Of a stretch of DNA of 64,000 nucleotides, positions 1 through 8,138 are shown in pieces. The stretch is from the NCBI RefSeq assembly GCF_000264765.2, contig NZ_CP006664.1, forward strand, positions 310,001 through 374,000. Direction: 5' to 3'. The notes under the pieces are model-generated. The model searched no databases and had not been told where the DNA came from. It saw only the letters and a program-made list of their open reading frames with translations. This DNA is from Edwardsiella anguillarum ET080813. Its GTDB lineage: Bacteria > Pseudomonadota > Gammaproteobacteria > Enterobacterales > Enterobacteriaceae. Position numbers and translations under genes: made by a program. Numbering within the stretch: the first letter of the stretch is position 1; each line of letters opens with the position of its first letter.

Positions 1-159
1 GTTGTCCTCAGCCTGATACAGGCGCGTATTCAAGCACCGTTGCCGAGCACCCGCAAGCGCCTTTGTCCGCCGCCGCGCCTTCCCCTGCATAAAAGAGCAG
101 AAAATCACGCGCCTATCGGGTAATATGATGGACTTTGTAAGTCATCGACGGTCACTTTT
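1..159. other. Left-edge non-coding stretch before yejL
   Basis: No gene is recognisable here on either strand. In E. coli the divergent gene yejK lies on this side, but no YejK N-terminus can be read, so its start would have to lie left of the window. A possible -10 element (TAATAT, 121-126) sits about 35 bases before yejL and could belong to the yejLM promoter; no convincing -35 is visible. Confidence 0.4.
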
Positions 160-387
160 ATGCCACAATCATCCCGTTACAGCGATCAGCGCGTTGAACA
201 ATTGCTCTCTGAACTGGTTAACGTATTAGAATCGCAGCATGCGCCCACCGATCTCTCCCTGATGGTGCTGGGCAATATGGTAACTAACCTGATTAACACC
301 AGCGTCGCGCCGGCGCAGCGTAGCATGATCGCTCGCTCCTTTGCCGATGCGCTGCAGGCTTCCATTCGGGAAGATAAAGCCCACTGA
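160..387 (+). CDS. yejL: YejL family protein (UPF0352)
   Basis: This 75-residue protein begins [16 protein letters not shown] and matches the small conserved enterobacterial protein YejL in length and sequence. The function is unknown. It is probably cytosolic, with no signal peptide or membrane segment. It lies 40 bases upstream of yejM in the same direction, as in E. coli, so the two are probably co-transcribed. The identification rests on recognisable sequence and on synteny. Confidence 0.9.
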   Translation: MPQSSRYSDQRVEQLLSELVNVLESQHAPTDLSLMVLGNMVTNLINTSVAPAQRSMIARSFADALQASIREDKAH

Positions 388-427
388 CCCTTCGGGTACA
401 GAGATTCGACGGAAACAGACAGAGTTT

Positions 428-2182
428 ATGGTAACGAACCGTCAGCGCTATCGTGAAAAAGTCTCCCAGATGATCAGTTGGGGGCACTGGTTCGCCCTGT
501 TCAATATTCTGCTGGCGCTGCTGCTGGGCAGCCGTTATCTGTTTATTGCCGACTGGCCTGCGACCCTGGCCGGGCGCATCTATGCCATCGTCAGCTGGCT
601 CGGCCACTTCAGCTTCCTGGGGTTTGCCACCTATCTGCTCACGCTGTTTCCGTTAACCTTTATTGTGATGTCGCAGCGCCTGCTGCGCTTTCTTTCCGCG
701 GCGCTGGCCACCGCCGGGCTGACTCTGCTGCTGATCGACACCGAGGTATTCACCCGCTTCCACCTGCACCTTAATCCGCTGGTCTGGGAGCTGGTCGTCA
801 ACCCCGCGCAGGGGGAGCTCTCCCGCGACTGGCAGCTGATGTTCATCTGTGTGCCGGTGCTGTTTCTGATCGAGATGCTGTTCGGTACCTGGAGTTGGCA
901 AAAGCTGCGCAGCCTCAACCGACAAACCTTTGGCAAGCCGCTGGCGCTGGTGTTTATCGTCTCATTCCTGGCTTCGCACCTGATCTACATCTGGGCGGAT
1001 GCCAACTTCTACCGTCCCATCACCATGCAGCGCGCCAATCTGCCGCTCTCCTACCCGATGACGGCGCGGCGCTTCCTGGAAAAACACGGGCTGTTAAACG
1101 CACAGGCCTATCAGGAGCGGCTGATCCGCACCGGCAATCCGGAGGCGCTGGCCATTGAGTACCCGCTGGGCGAGCTGAGCTACAGCGACAAAGGCGCCGG
1201 GCTCAACCTGCTGGTGGTGGTCGCCGACGGCCTGCGGGCCGACTCGCTGCCACAGACCATGCCGGCGCTGGCCGCCTTCGGCGCACAGAACCTGCGCTTT
1301 ACCCATCATTACAGCACCGGCAACGCCGTCGACAGCGGGCTGTTTGGTCTGTTTTACGGCATCTCGCCCAGCTACCTGGACAGTATTCTGGCCGGGCGTA
1401 AGTCGTCGGCGCTGATCGGCGCGCTGGCGCATCAACACTATCAGTTTGGCCTTTTCTCATCGGATGGCTTCAAGACCCCGCTGTATCGCCAGGCGCTGTT
1501 CAGCGACTTTACCCTGCCCGCACCGCAGAAACAGAGCGATGCCGCCACGGTGCGCCAGTGGGAAACCTGGCTGGATACCCAAACCTCCACCCATCCGTGG
1601 TTTGCCTATGTGAATCTGAACGGCGGCGGCGCGGACGACGACGGAACGCTGTCGGCCAGCCGCTATCAGCGCTCGGCTCAGCTGCTGGATGGTCAGATCG
1701 CCGCAATGATCGACGCCCTCCGCGCGCGCCAGGCGCTGAAAAACACCGTGGTGGTGATCACCGGCAGCCACGGCGTGGCGCTGGACGGCGAGGATCGCGC
1801 CGGCGGCGACTACAGCCGCGCCCGGCTACAGGTGCCGCTGATCATCCACTGGCCGGGCACCTCGCCGCAGTCCATCGCCAAGATGACCAATCATGAAGAT
1901 ATCATGGCCACGCTGATGCAGCGCCTGCTGCACGTCGACAGCCGGGCCGCCAACTACACCCAGGGCGAGGATCTGTTTGCCGCCGTGCGCCGTCACGACT
2001 GGCTGACACTGGGCAGCGGCGGCGATCTGGTTATCGTTACGCCACAGCAAACCATCGTGCTCAACCGTAATGGCACCTACCGCGCCTACGATCGCGACGG
2101 CCGCGAGCTGACGGGCGAGCGGCTGCAGCTACCGCTGCTGCTACAGGTATTGACCGACGTGAAGCGATTTATTGCCAACTAG
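428..2182 (+). CDS. yejM: YejM/PbgA inner-membrane LPS-sensing protein
   Basis: This 584-residue protein (E. coli: 586) has five N-terminal membrane segments within about residues 15-190, then a periplasmic sulfatase/phosphatase-fold domain containing VVVADGLRADSL and ITGSHGVALDG. In E. coli YejM (PbgA/LapC) senses periplasmic-leaflet LPS and controls LpxC turnover through LapB, setting LPS synthesis. The start chosen is the ATG of MVTNRQRYREKVSQM, which matches the family N-terminus; the frame is open further upstream but that stretch overlaps yejL and is not conserved. The operon partner is yejL. Confidence 0.95.
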   Translation: MVTNRQRYREKVSQMISWGHWFALFNILLALLLGSRYLFIADWPATLAGRIYAIVSWLGHFSFLGFATYLLTLFPLTFIVMSQRLLRFLSAALATAGLTLLLIDTEVFTRFHLHLNPLVWELVVNPAQGELSRDWQLMFICVPVLFLIEMLFGTWSWQKLRSLNRQTFGKPLALVFIVSFLASHLIYIWADANFYRPITMQRANLPLSYPMTARRFLEKHGLLNAQAYQERLIRTGNPEALAIEYPLGELSYSDKGAGLNLLVVVADGLRADSLPQTMPALAAFGAQNLRFTHHYSTGNAVDSGLFGLFYGISPSYLDSILAGRKSSALIGALAHQHYQFGLFSSDGFKTPLYRQALFSDFTLPAPQKQSDAATVRQWETWLDTQTSTHPWFAYVNLNGGGADDDGTLSASRYQRSAQLLDGQIAAMIDALRARQALKNTVVVITGSHGVALDGEDRAGGDYSRARLQVPLIIHWPGTSPQSIAKMTNHEDIMATLMQRLLHVDSRAANYTQGEDLFAAVRRHDWLTLGSGGDLVIVTPQQTIVLNRNGTYRAYDRDGRELTGERLQLPLLLQVLTDVKRFIAN

Positions 2183-2355
2183 GGCGCGGTCCGTAACGGG
2201 CAGTGAGCGTCTCTGGAACAAGGCGCGAGCGGCGCCGGACGCTATCGATGCGTGCCAAGCCGGGCGCAGCGCAGGGAAAATACCGCGCCGCCGCGCAATA
2301 CCACGACAAAAGGCGGCCGATTGCCTAAAACAACGGCAAACGGTGCGATCACGGC

Positions 2356-2386
2356 TTGCAAATGTCAGAAAAAAAGGTAGTATACA
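2356..2386 (+). promoter_or_regulatory. Probable proL promoter
   Basis: TTGCAA (2356-2361) and TAGTAT (2378-2383), or TATACA (2381-2386), form a sigma-70-like promoter that ends about 10 bases before the tRNA. The preceding 2183-2355 contains no recognisable gene. Confidence 0.5.
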
Positions 2387-2395
2387 CAACCAGTT

Positions 2396-2472
2396 CGGCA
2401 CGTAGCGCAGCCTGGTAGCGCACTGTCATGGGGTGTCAGGGGTCGGAGGTTCAAATCCTCTCGTGCCGACCA
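2396..2472 (+). tRNA. proL: tRNA-Pro (anticodon GGG)
   Basis: This is a 77-nt cloverleaf with encoded CCA. The acceptor stem pairs CGGCACG with CGTGCCG, the T-loop is TTCAAAT, and the anticodon loop ATGGGGT gives anticodon GGG. It is nearly identical to E. coli proL and sits in the same place, just after yejM. Relative to the E. coli gene as I remember it, one anticodon-stem pair appears changed on both sides (T on the 5' strand, A on the 3' strand), so pairing is kept. It reads CCC and CCU codons. Confidence 0.97.
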
Positions 2473-2481
2473 AAATTCCCT

Positions 2482-2511
2482 AAAAAAACCAACCTCCGCG
2501 GTGGTTTTTTT
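2482..2511 (+). terminator. Rho-independent terminator of proL
   Basis: An A-rich arm with AAAAAACC and inner ACC pairs with GGT and GGTTTTTT around a TCCGC loop, and the hairpin ends in seven Ts. It starts 10 bases after the tRNA. Confidence 0.85.
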
Positions 2512-2642
2512 ACGTCTGTGCCTCCGCGGGCGCACGTCTATCCGCTGCGGCGTCTACCGCCGGATTTCCCGCCCTCCCCCGGGCCACGCCGCACCGCCCT
2601 AGGCTCATAGCCCAACGATCGGCGCTCCCCATCGCCGCGGCC

Positions 2643-3587
2643 TCACGGCGGCGGCGGGCTCCAGCGATAGCGGTTACGCCCGGCGTCTTTCGCCTGATAC
2701 AGCGCGCCGTCCACCCGCGCCACAAAATGCGCCAGCGTTTCACCAGCCGCATAGCTCCCCACGCCGATGCTTACGGTCAGCCCGCGCTGTTCGGTCACCC
2801 GTACCATGCTGGCCTGCTGCAGCAAGCGCGCCGCGCGGGTCTCTAGCCAGGCCCGATCCTCGCTCTCCAGGATCACGGCAAACTCCTCGCCGCCGATGCG
2901 GGCCGGAAAGGCCGGGGCGACGAACTCACTGTGCAACACGCGGCCAAACTGACACAGCACCCGATCGCCGACGGCATGCCCAAACTCATCGTTAATCTGC
3001 TTAAAGTGGTCAAGATCGATAATAAACAGAGAGAAGTGGCGCGGCAGCGGCTGCGACATCAGGCTGGTGTAAAAATGGCGCCGGTTGGGTAGCCCGGTCA
3101 GATCGTCAAACAGCGCCAGGTAGCGCAGCCGCCCCCGCACCCGGGCAAGGTAGCGCAGGGTACAGATGCCGCCCCAGGCGCACATCACCATGCCGATAGC
3201 GCGCAGCACGTCCTCCAGGTTACCGAGCCACACCGGCTGCTGCACTATCTCATCCAGCACATCCAGCACCCCGCTCAGTATCCACAGGGTCAGGCCGCTG
3301 TTCAACACCCAATAGGAGCGGCGATCCAGCGCAGAAAACTGCACCGCGACCAGCATCAGCAAAACGGTCAGGTACTCCACCAGCTCCAGCGAAAAGGCAA
3401 AACCATTAAAGCGCTGCACCGGATAGTGCGGCAGATACAGCAGGTGCAGCATGATCAGCAGCAGCAGCAGTAGCCCAAGAGACAGCAGATACAGCGCCCG
3501 TAGCCGGGTGAAGCCGCGCCGCGGCAGCATCGGATCGCTATATTCCGCCATGGAACGCAGGCGCCTGTCGCCGAAAAGATCCCTCAT
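2643..3587 (-). CDS. Membrane-anchored diguanylate cyclase (GGDEF)
   Basis: This 314-residue protein makes cyclic di-GMP from two GTP. The N-terminal half (about residues 25-140) is hydrophobic with several predicted membrane segments. A GGDEF domain follows: it begins FDDLTGLPNRRHF, has the metal/substrate motif IIDLDHFKQIND, and the active-site signature is RIGGEEFAVI. The allosteric RxxD inhibitory motif normally found just before GGEEF is not present (the sequence there is APAFPA). Translation may start at 3587 or at an internal Met 12 codons later. It stands alone; 3588-3825 upstream is AT-rich and probably holds the promoter. I do not know which named E. coli cyclase it corresponds to. 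Confidence 0.85.
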   Translation of the reverse strand: MRDLFGDRRLRSMAEYSDPMLPRRGFTRLRALYLLSLGLLLLLLIMLHLLYLPHYPVQRFNGFAFSLELVEYLTVLLMLVAVQFSALDRRSYWVLNSGLTLWILSGVLDVLDEIVQQPVWLGNLEDVLRAIGMVMCAWGGICTLRYLARVRGRLRYLALFDDLTGLPNRRHFYTSLMSQPLPRHFSLFIIDLDHFKQINDEFGHAVGDRVLCQFGRVLHSEFVAPAFPARIGGEEFAVILESEDRAWLETRAARLLQQASMVRVTEQRGLTVSIGVGSYAAGETLAHFVARVDGALYQAKDAGRNRYRWSPPPP

Positions 3588-3825
3588 CCCTGCCGCCTCG
3601 TGGTGGAGTAATCGTTAGATACACTTTTAATCTATTGAAATTATTATATATATTTACTTAAACTCTATCATGATAACTATAGTTAGCAAGCCGCAGATTG
3701 ACAACTTCTTCTTTTCATCTGCGCACGACGGCGCGACCACGCTGGGCAAAGGGGGAGACTGAGGGGAAGGCGCTCGGAGGCCCAAAGCGGCGTGACGGGC
3801 GCCACGCCGTCGCAGAGGGACGCGA

Positions 3826-5112
3826 TTAGGCGTGGGTAAAGGCGCGTTTGCCGGCAAACTGCGCCGCGGCCCCCAGCGCATCTTCAATGCGCATCAGCTG
3901 GTTGTATTTTTCAATCCGCTCGCCGCGGCACGGCGCACCGGTTTTCAGGTGACCAGCGCGCAGCCCGACGGTCATGTCGGCGATAAAGCTGTCCACTGTT
4001 TCACCGCTGCGGTGGGAGATGAAGGTGCCCCAGCCGTGGCTGTGGCACAGCTGTACCGCGGCGATGGTCTCACTCAGGCTGCCGATCTGGTTCAGCTTAA
4101 TCAGCGCCGCGTTGGCCGCCGCCTCATCGATACCGCGCTGGATATAGCGTACGTTGGTGACAAACAGATCGTCGCCCACCAGTTCAATCCGCTGTCCCAG
4201 GCGGGCATTCAGGTGACGCCACCCCTCCCAGTCGTTTTCCGCCAGCCCATCCTCCAGCAGCACGATGGGGAACGCATCCAGCAGCGCAGCATAATAGTCG
4301 GTCATCTCCTGCGCGTCGAGCTGGCGCCCCTCGCTGCGCAGATGGTAGCGCCCGTCCTGATAGAACTCGCTGGACGCCGGATCCATGCAGATCACAATAT
4401 CCTCACCCGGGCGGTAGCCGGCGCGCTCAATGGCCTGGACGATCAGCGCCAGAGGCTCACGGTTCGAGCTGACGTGCGGTGCAAATCCACCCTCATCGCC
4501 GACGCCGATGCTCAGGCCGGCATCCAGCAGAACCTGACGCAGCGCCTGGTAAACCTCGCTTCCCCAGCGCACCGCCTCGCGCAGCGATGACGCGCCCCAC
4601 GGCGCGATCATATACTCCTGAAAATCTGCCCCCTGCCAGCGCGCGTGTACCCCGCCGTTGATGATGTTCATGCAGGGAACCGGCAGCAGCGTCGCCCCAA
4701 GACCGCCGATATAGCGATACAGCGGCTGCTGGGTCAGCTGGGCCGCCAGGCGCGCGCAGGCCAGGGAGACGCCCAAAATCGCGTTGGCCCCCAGCGCCGA
4801 TTTGTTATCGCTGCCGTCCAACGCCAGCATACGAGCGTCCAGCGCCGCCTGCTCACGCACGTCAATCCCTTGCAGGGCGCTGCGGATCGGGCCGTTAACG
4901 TGCGCGATCGCCCGCTGCACGCCGCGGCCGCCAAAGCGTCCCGGATCGCCGTCGCGCAGCTCTACCGCCTCGCGCGATCCGGTGCTGGCGCCGGAGGGCA
5001 CCGAGGCGCGCGCCCACGCGCCGCCCTGCGACGTCACATCCACTTCTACCGTCGGGTTTCCGCGTGAATCCAGGATCTCCCGGGCCACCATACTCTCGAT
5101 TAAAAAGCTCAT
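3826..5112 (-). CDS. Second-type enolase (phosphopyruvate hydratase paralogue)
   Basis: This 428-residue enolase interconverts 2-phosphoglycerate and phosphoenolpyruvate. Conserved elements are the N-terminal DSRGNPTVEV and PSGASTGSREA, MNIINGGVHA, a metal-ligand motif LLEDGL, LVGDDLFVTN, the signature ALIKLNQIGSLSET, SHRSGET and KTGAPCRGER. Catalytic Lys and metal ligands appear intact, so it should be active. It differs clearly from the housekeeping enterobacterial Eno as I know it (MSKIVKIIGREIIDSRG..., GGEHADN), so I read it as a second copy. It is the last gene of an operon after ppaC and the usp gene, 15 bases from usp. A good GGAG ribosome site precedes the ATG. The metabolic role of the paralogue cannot be seen from sequence. 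Confidence 0.88.
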   Translation of the reverse strand: MSFLIESMVAREILDSRGNPTVEVDVTSQGGAWARASVPSGASTGSREAVELRDGDPGRFGGRGVQRAIAHVNGPIRSALQGIDVREQAALDARMLALDGSDNKSALGANAILGVSLACARLAAQLTQQPLYRYIGGLGATLLPVPCMNIINGGVHARWQGADFQEYMIAPWGASSLREAVRWGSEVYQALRQVLLDAGLSIGVGDEGGFAPHVSSNREPLALIVQAIERAGYRPGEDIVICMDPASSEFYQDGRYHLRSEGRQLDAQEMTDYYAALLDAFPIVLLEDGLAENDWEGWRHLNARLGQRIELVGDDLFVTNVRYIQRGIDEAAANAALIKLNQIGSLSETIAAVQLCHSHGWGTFISHRSGETVDSFIADMTVGLRAGHLKTGAPCRGERIEKYNQLMRIEDALGAAAQFAGKRAFTHA

Positions 5113-5127
5113 GCTGCACTCCAGCCC

Positions 5128-5547
5128 TTAAAGGTGTTTAACCAGAACGTCGGTCTCAAGGCCATTGATAAAATCAAACGAGGTAGAGACAAACTTGGCT
5201 AGCGCGCGGTTATGGTGACCCAGCATCAATAAGTCGACCTGCTGAGCGCTAACGAACTCACGCAGATCGTCCAGCGCATCCATGGAAACGATCTGCTCGG
5301 CATCGATAGGGTAGTCCTGCTGGTGCACCAGTGACATCAGCACCTGGCGGGCGTCATTAAGGCTTTGCTGCTCCATACGCGTCAGATTGACATCCAACAT
5401 ACCGCGCAGCGCGGCCAGATCACCGCGGATATGCCCCAGCGTCAGCCGGGCATCATTTTGCCGGGCAACCTGGCAGGCGTGCGGCAGCAGCCGCTCGCCG
5501 TCGTGGCGGCCATGAATCAAAACCAGAACATGGTGATATATCTTCAT
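5128..5547 (-). CDS. Universal stress protein (UspA family)
   Basis: This 139-residue single-domain protein has the alpha/beta Usp fold pattern: a first strand YHHVLVLIHG, a charged helix, and LLMLGHHNRAL near the C-terminus. The usual ATP-binding signature (G-x2-G-x9-G-S/T) is not clearly present after LGHH, so nucleotide binding is uncertain. It lies between ppaC (14-base gap) and the enolase gene (15-base gap), with a GAGG ribosome site, so all three are almost certainly one transcript. Usp proteins usually act in stress or energy-limited survival; the specific role here is unknown. Confidence 0.8.
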   Translation of the reverse strand: MKIYHHVLVLIHGRHDGERLLPHACQVARQNDARLTLGHIRGDLAALRGMLDVNLTRMEQQSLNDARQVLMSLVHQQDYPIDAEQIVSMDALDDLREFVSAQQVDLLMLGHHNRALAKFVSTSFDFINGLETDVLVKHL

Positions 5548-5561
5548 CGGGAAACCTCATT

Positions 5562-6452
5562 TCACATCAGATGGGCGCCGATCCAGGGAAGGATCTCTTT
5601 CTTACGGCTCAGCATGCCGGGCAGCGCCTGTACGGGAAGCGACGTACCGTCGCGGGCAACGCGATAAAGGTCGGTATGGCAGCGACGGATATCGCTGACC
5701 GCCAGCATCACGTAGTCCAGCGCCTGCTCGCGGCAGCGCTGTCGCATGCAGGCCAGCAGCGGTGCCAGCCGATCGGAAAGCTGCGTGGGCGAGGCGACCT
5801 CCAGCTGCGCCACCTCCAGGGTGTAGGCGCCGATGGCGAAGCGCTTGAGATCTTTTTCCAGCAGTCCCGCGGGGGTATAGCCATCCAGGCAGGTCTTTGC
5901 CACCAGCAGGCCATCCAGGAACGCCGCGTCATCGACGCCGCACAGTGGGCTCAGCGCGGCGACCGCCCGGCGATCCGCCTCGGTCGCGGTGGCGGAGATC
6001 AGGCCGACGGTATCGCTCAGAATGGCGCCCAGCAGCAGCGTGGCCTGACACCGATCCGGCACCATGGCGTACTCCTGGGTCATGATCTGCCACAGCAGGG
6101 TCGCCGTACTGCCCACCCGGCGGATCCAGGCATCGATCGGCTCGGCGCTGGTCAGTGAGCCTAGCCGGTGGTGGTCGATTAGCCCCAGCAGGCGACACTC
6201 CGCCAGCCCCGCTGGCCCCTGTTCGGCATCGCTGAAATCGACCAGCCAAACATCCCGTCCATCCAGCGGCTCCGTCAGCGGCGCCGGCGCATCACACCCG
6301 GCCTGCCGCAGGATATAGGCCGTCTCATGGTTTATCTCGCCCAGGCGCCAGGCCGTCGCGGGCAGGCCGCGCGCCGTCAGCCACTGGGCGGTCACCAGCG
6401 CGCTGCAGATGCTGTCACTGTCGGGATATTTATGGCCAAAAACGTAGATCAT
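5562..6452 (-). CDS. ppaC: Manganese-dependent inorganic pyrophosphatase (family II, DHH)
   Basis: This 296-residue enzyme hydrolyses pyrophosphate to two phosphates. It starts MIYVFGHKYPDSDSICSAL, the Mn-binding family II motif, followed by LVDFSD, the DHH motif (GLIDHHRLGS) and SDTVGLISATATEAD; the C-terminal half is the DHHA2 substrate domain. The start was chosen at the ATG with a GGAGGAG site and the invariant N-terminus; an upstream in-frame ATG adds 15 non-conserved residues. Family II enzymes are typical of Firmicutes and are less usual in enterobacteria, which rely on the unrelated family I Ppa. It is the first gene of the ppaC-usp-eno2 operon. Confidence 0.9.
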   Translation of the reverse strand: MIYVFGHKYPDSDSICSALVTAQWLTARGLPATAWRLGEINHETAYILRQAGCDAPAPLTEPLDGRDVWLVDFSDAEQGPAGLAECRLLGLIDHHRLGSLTSAEPIDAWIRRVGSTATLLWQIMTQEYAMVPDRCQATLLLGAILSDTVGLISATATEADRRAVAALSPLCGVDDAAFLDGLLVAKTCLDGYTPAGLLEKDLKRFAIGAYTLEVAQLEVASPTQLSDRLAPLLACMRQRCREQALDYVMLAVSDIRRCHTDLYRVARDGTSLPVQALPGMLSRKKEILPWIGAHLM

Positions 6453-6565
6453 CTCTCCTCCGTCACGATCGAATAACCACGGGGAGTTCAGGCACAAGCG
6501 CAGAGAAAAAAAAGCAGCACTGATGCCGCCGTTCCCGTGGAACGGTTGTCATCAGGCGTCATCAT

Positions 6566-6582
6566 CCGTAATCAGATTACGG
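6566..6582. promoter_or_regulatory. 17-bp inverted repeat upstream of ppaC operon
   Basis: CCGTAATC and GATTACGG flank a single A, a dyad of the size of a repressor operator. It lies about 115 bases upstream of the ppaC start and 80 bases beyond the 3' end of the TetR gene. The protein that binds is unknown. A second short hairpin (CCGTTCC/GGAACGG, 6529-6545) lies between it and ppaC. Confidence 0.4.
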
Positions 6583-6659
6583 CGGTTGGAATAGGGGTGG
6601 CACGCCATCACCCGGGATTAGCTAACCCGTTTTCCCGAACGATGGCAAGGGAGAGAGTA

Positions 6660-7331
6660 TTACAAAGCGTGTCCGCCGGCAGGCTCCGGCAGCCGGCAGG
6701 CGTCGCACAGCGCAGGCCATACCGCCATAGTGGCGGCCACAACCGCCTGCAGATCGGCGCAGTCAGCGCCCTCGCGAGCCCGCACCGACATCCCCTGGAT
6801 CACGCAGCACAGGTAGCGTGCCAGCCCCTGTGCGTCGCTGTATGCCGGCAGCTCCCCCTGCGCCTGACGCAGCTGGAGAAAACGGGCCAGCATCGCCTCC
6901 TGTACCGGCTGACGGCTCTTCAGCACCTGGCTGACCTTATCCGAACAGCGGGTCTGCACCATAGAGGCGCAGATGATAAAACAGCCGCTGGGCGTATCAC
7001 CGCTGGTAAAGCAGTTCGCCGTCACGCTCAGGTAGTTGTGAATCGTCTCGGCCAGCGGCAGCGTCACGTTAAACAGCAGGCGGTCGTACTTGTCCTCGTT
7101 ACAGGCGGTGTAATACTCCACCACGGCACGGAACAGCCCCTCTTTGTTCTCAAACTCGGCGTACAGCGTCGGCGCCTTGGCACCGGTGGCCTCCACCAGA
7201 TCCGCAAGGGAGGTGGCCTCATAGCCCTGACGCCAAAACAGCTCCAGCGCCTTACGCAGCGCCACCTCCCTGTCAAACACCTTTGGACGGCCGCGCCCGG
7301 CGCGCTTATAGGATGTATGTTCAGTTGTCAT
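6660..7331 (-). CDS. TetR/AcrR family transcriptional regulator
   Basis: This 223-residue DNA-binding protein has an N-terminal HTH at about residues 15-60 (FDREVALRKALELFWRQGY, TSLADLVEATGAKAPTLYAEF), preceded by a basic GRGRPK arm. The C-terminal ligand/dimer domain is all-helical and contains several cysteines (GCFIICASMV, RYLCCVI), so a reactive-electrophile or thiol sensor is possible but unproven. It has an AGGAAAGGG ribosome site. It is divergent from the MarA-like gene at 7706, an arrangement like ramR-ramA, but the protein does not resemble RamR. The target is unknown. Confidence 0.85.
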   Translation of the reverse strand: MTTEHTSYKRAGRGRPKVFDREVALRKALELFWRQGYEATSLADLVEATGAKAPTLYAEFENKEGLFRAVVEYYTACNEDKYDRLLFNVTLPLAETIHNYLSVTANCFTSGDTPSGCFIICASMVQTRCSDKVSQVLKSRQPVQEAMLARFLQLRQAQGELPAYSDAQGLARYLCCVIQGMSVRAREGADCADLQAVVAATMAVWPALCDACRLPEPAGGHAL

Positions 7332-7705
7332 TCCCTTTCCTACACCTCACTGACTGGATCTCACGCTAAAGGTAGCCCTCCGCCCCTGAATATGCAAACC
7401 GCGGCGCATCGGGGGTGCAGGCGGAAAAAGGGACGCGGACGCCCGCCGCGGACATCAATATCTTTTTGTTAATAAACATAGAGTTAACAATTTTATTAAT
7501 AAGCGTTAATAAAAAACATTGACGCCGCTTCGGCGACGGAATTACCATTAAATTAACGATCGTTAAAATAATAGATAAACGACGCCGTATCCCATAGCGT
7601 CACCGCGATCGTAACTGTGATGACACGTCAACGCATTCAGGTCCCCAGGCGACTCCCGCGCGCGCCGTGTCACCGACCATCGCACAAAAAAGTAAGGTGA
7701 TTGCC
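7332..7705. other. Divergent regulatory region between tetR and the MarA-like gene
   Basis: This 374-base stretch has no gene. It contains an AT-rich island (about 7455-7580) with repeated TTAATAA elements and the palindrome listed separately. This is markedly AT-rich against the surrounding DNA and probably holds both divergent promoters. Confidence 0.5.
7553..7566. promoter_or_regulatory. Perfect 14-bp palindrome, candidate TetR operator
   Basis: TTAACGATCGTTAA is self-complementary over all 14 bases. It lies inside the AT-rich divergent region, about 220 bases upstream of the tetR start and 140 upstream of the MarA-like start. An operator for the adjacent TetR protein is the simplest reading. 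Confidence 0.45.
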
Positions 7706-8059
7706 ATGTACAATACCGATTTTATCAGCGCACTGCGCACCTGGATCGACAGCAACGTTGCCGCTATCTCATCCCTTGACGACGTGGCGGCGCGCGCCGG
7801 TTACTCCAAATGGCACCTGCAGCGCATGTTTAAAGCACACACCGGCGTTCGGCTGGGGGAGTATATCCGCAATAAAAAGCTGGATGAGTCGGCCCGCCGG
7901 CTAAAAGTCTGCCAGGGTTCGATTCTCGACGTCGCCCTGTCGATGGGCTTTGACTCCCAACGCTCCTTTACCCGCTCTTTCAAGCGGCGCTTTGACGTGA
8001 CGCCGGGCGTATGGAAGAAAGAGGTGACGGCGGGGAAACCGCTGGATCGCGCCGCCTGA
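7706..8059 (+). CDS. AraC/XylS-type activator of the MarA/SoxS/RamA size class
   Basis: This 117-residue protein is only the two-HTH AraC DNA-binding domain, with no ligand domain. HTH1 is LDDVAARAGYSKWHLQRMF and HTH2 is ILDVALSMGFDSQRSFTRSFKRRF, followed by the family motif TPGVW. MarA, SoxS and RamA (about 107-129 residues) activate efflux, porin and redox-defence genes by binding marboxes. As it lacks an effector domain, activity should be set by how much is made, presumably via the divergent TetR gene. The start was chosen at MYNTDF, with AAGGTG upstream; an earlier in-frame Met lacks support. I cannot say which of ramA, soxS or marA is the true orthologue. Confidence 0.82.
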   Translation: MYNTDFISALRTWIDSNVAAISSLDDVAARAGYSKWHLQRMFKAHTGVRLGEYIRNKKLDESARRLKVCQGSILDVALSMGFDSQRSFTRSFKRRFDVTPGVWKKEVTAGKPLDRAA

Positions 8060-8138
8060 ACGGCAGCGGCGATCGGCCCGTCGCAGACGCAGTCTCACCA
8101 CTGTCTCCGCAACGGGCTATCCTGACATACCCTATGGC

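Noticed and set aside
6660..7331. Calling the TetR gene ramR
   Set aside because: The gene order resembles ramR-ramA, but the HTH and ligand domain differ from RamR, so the symbol would mislead.
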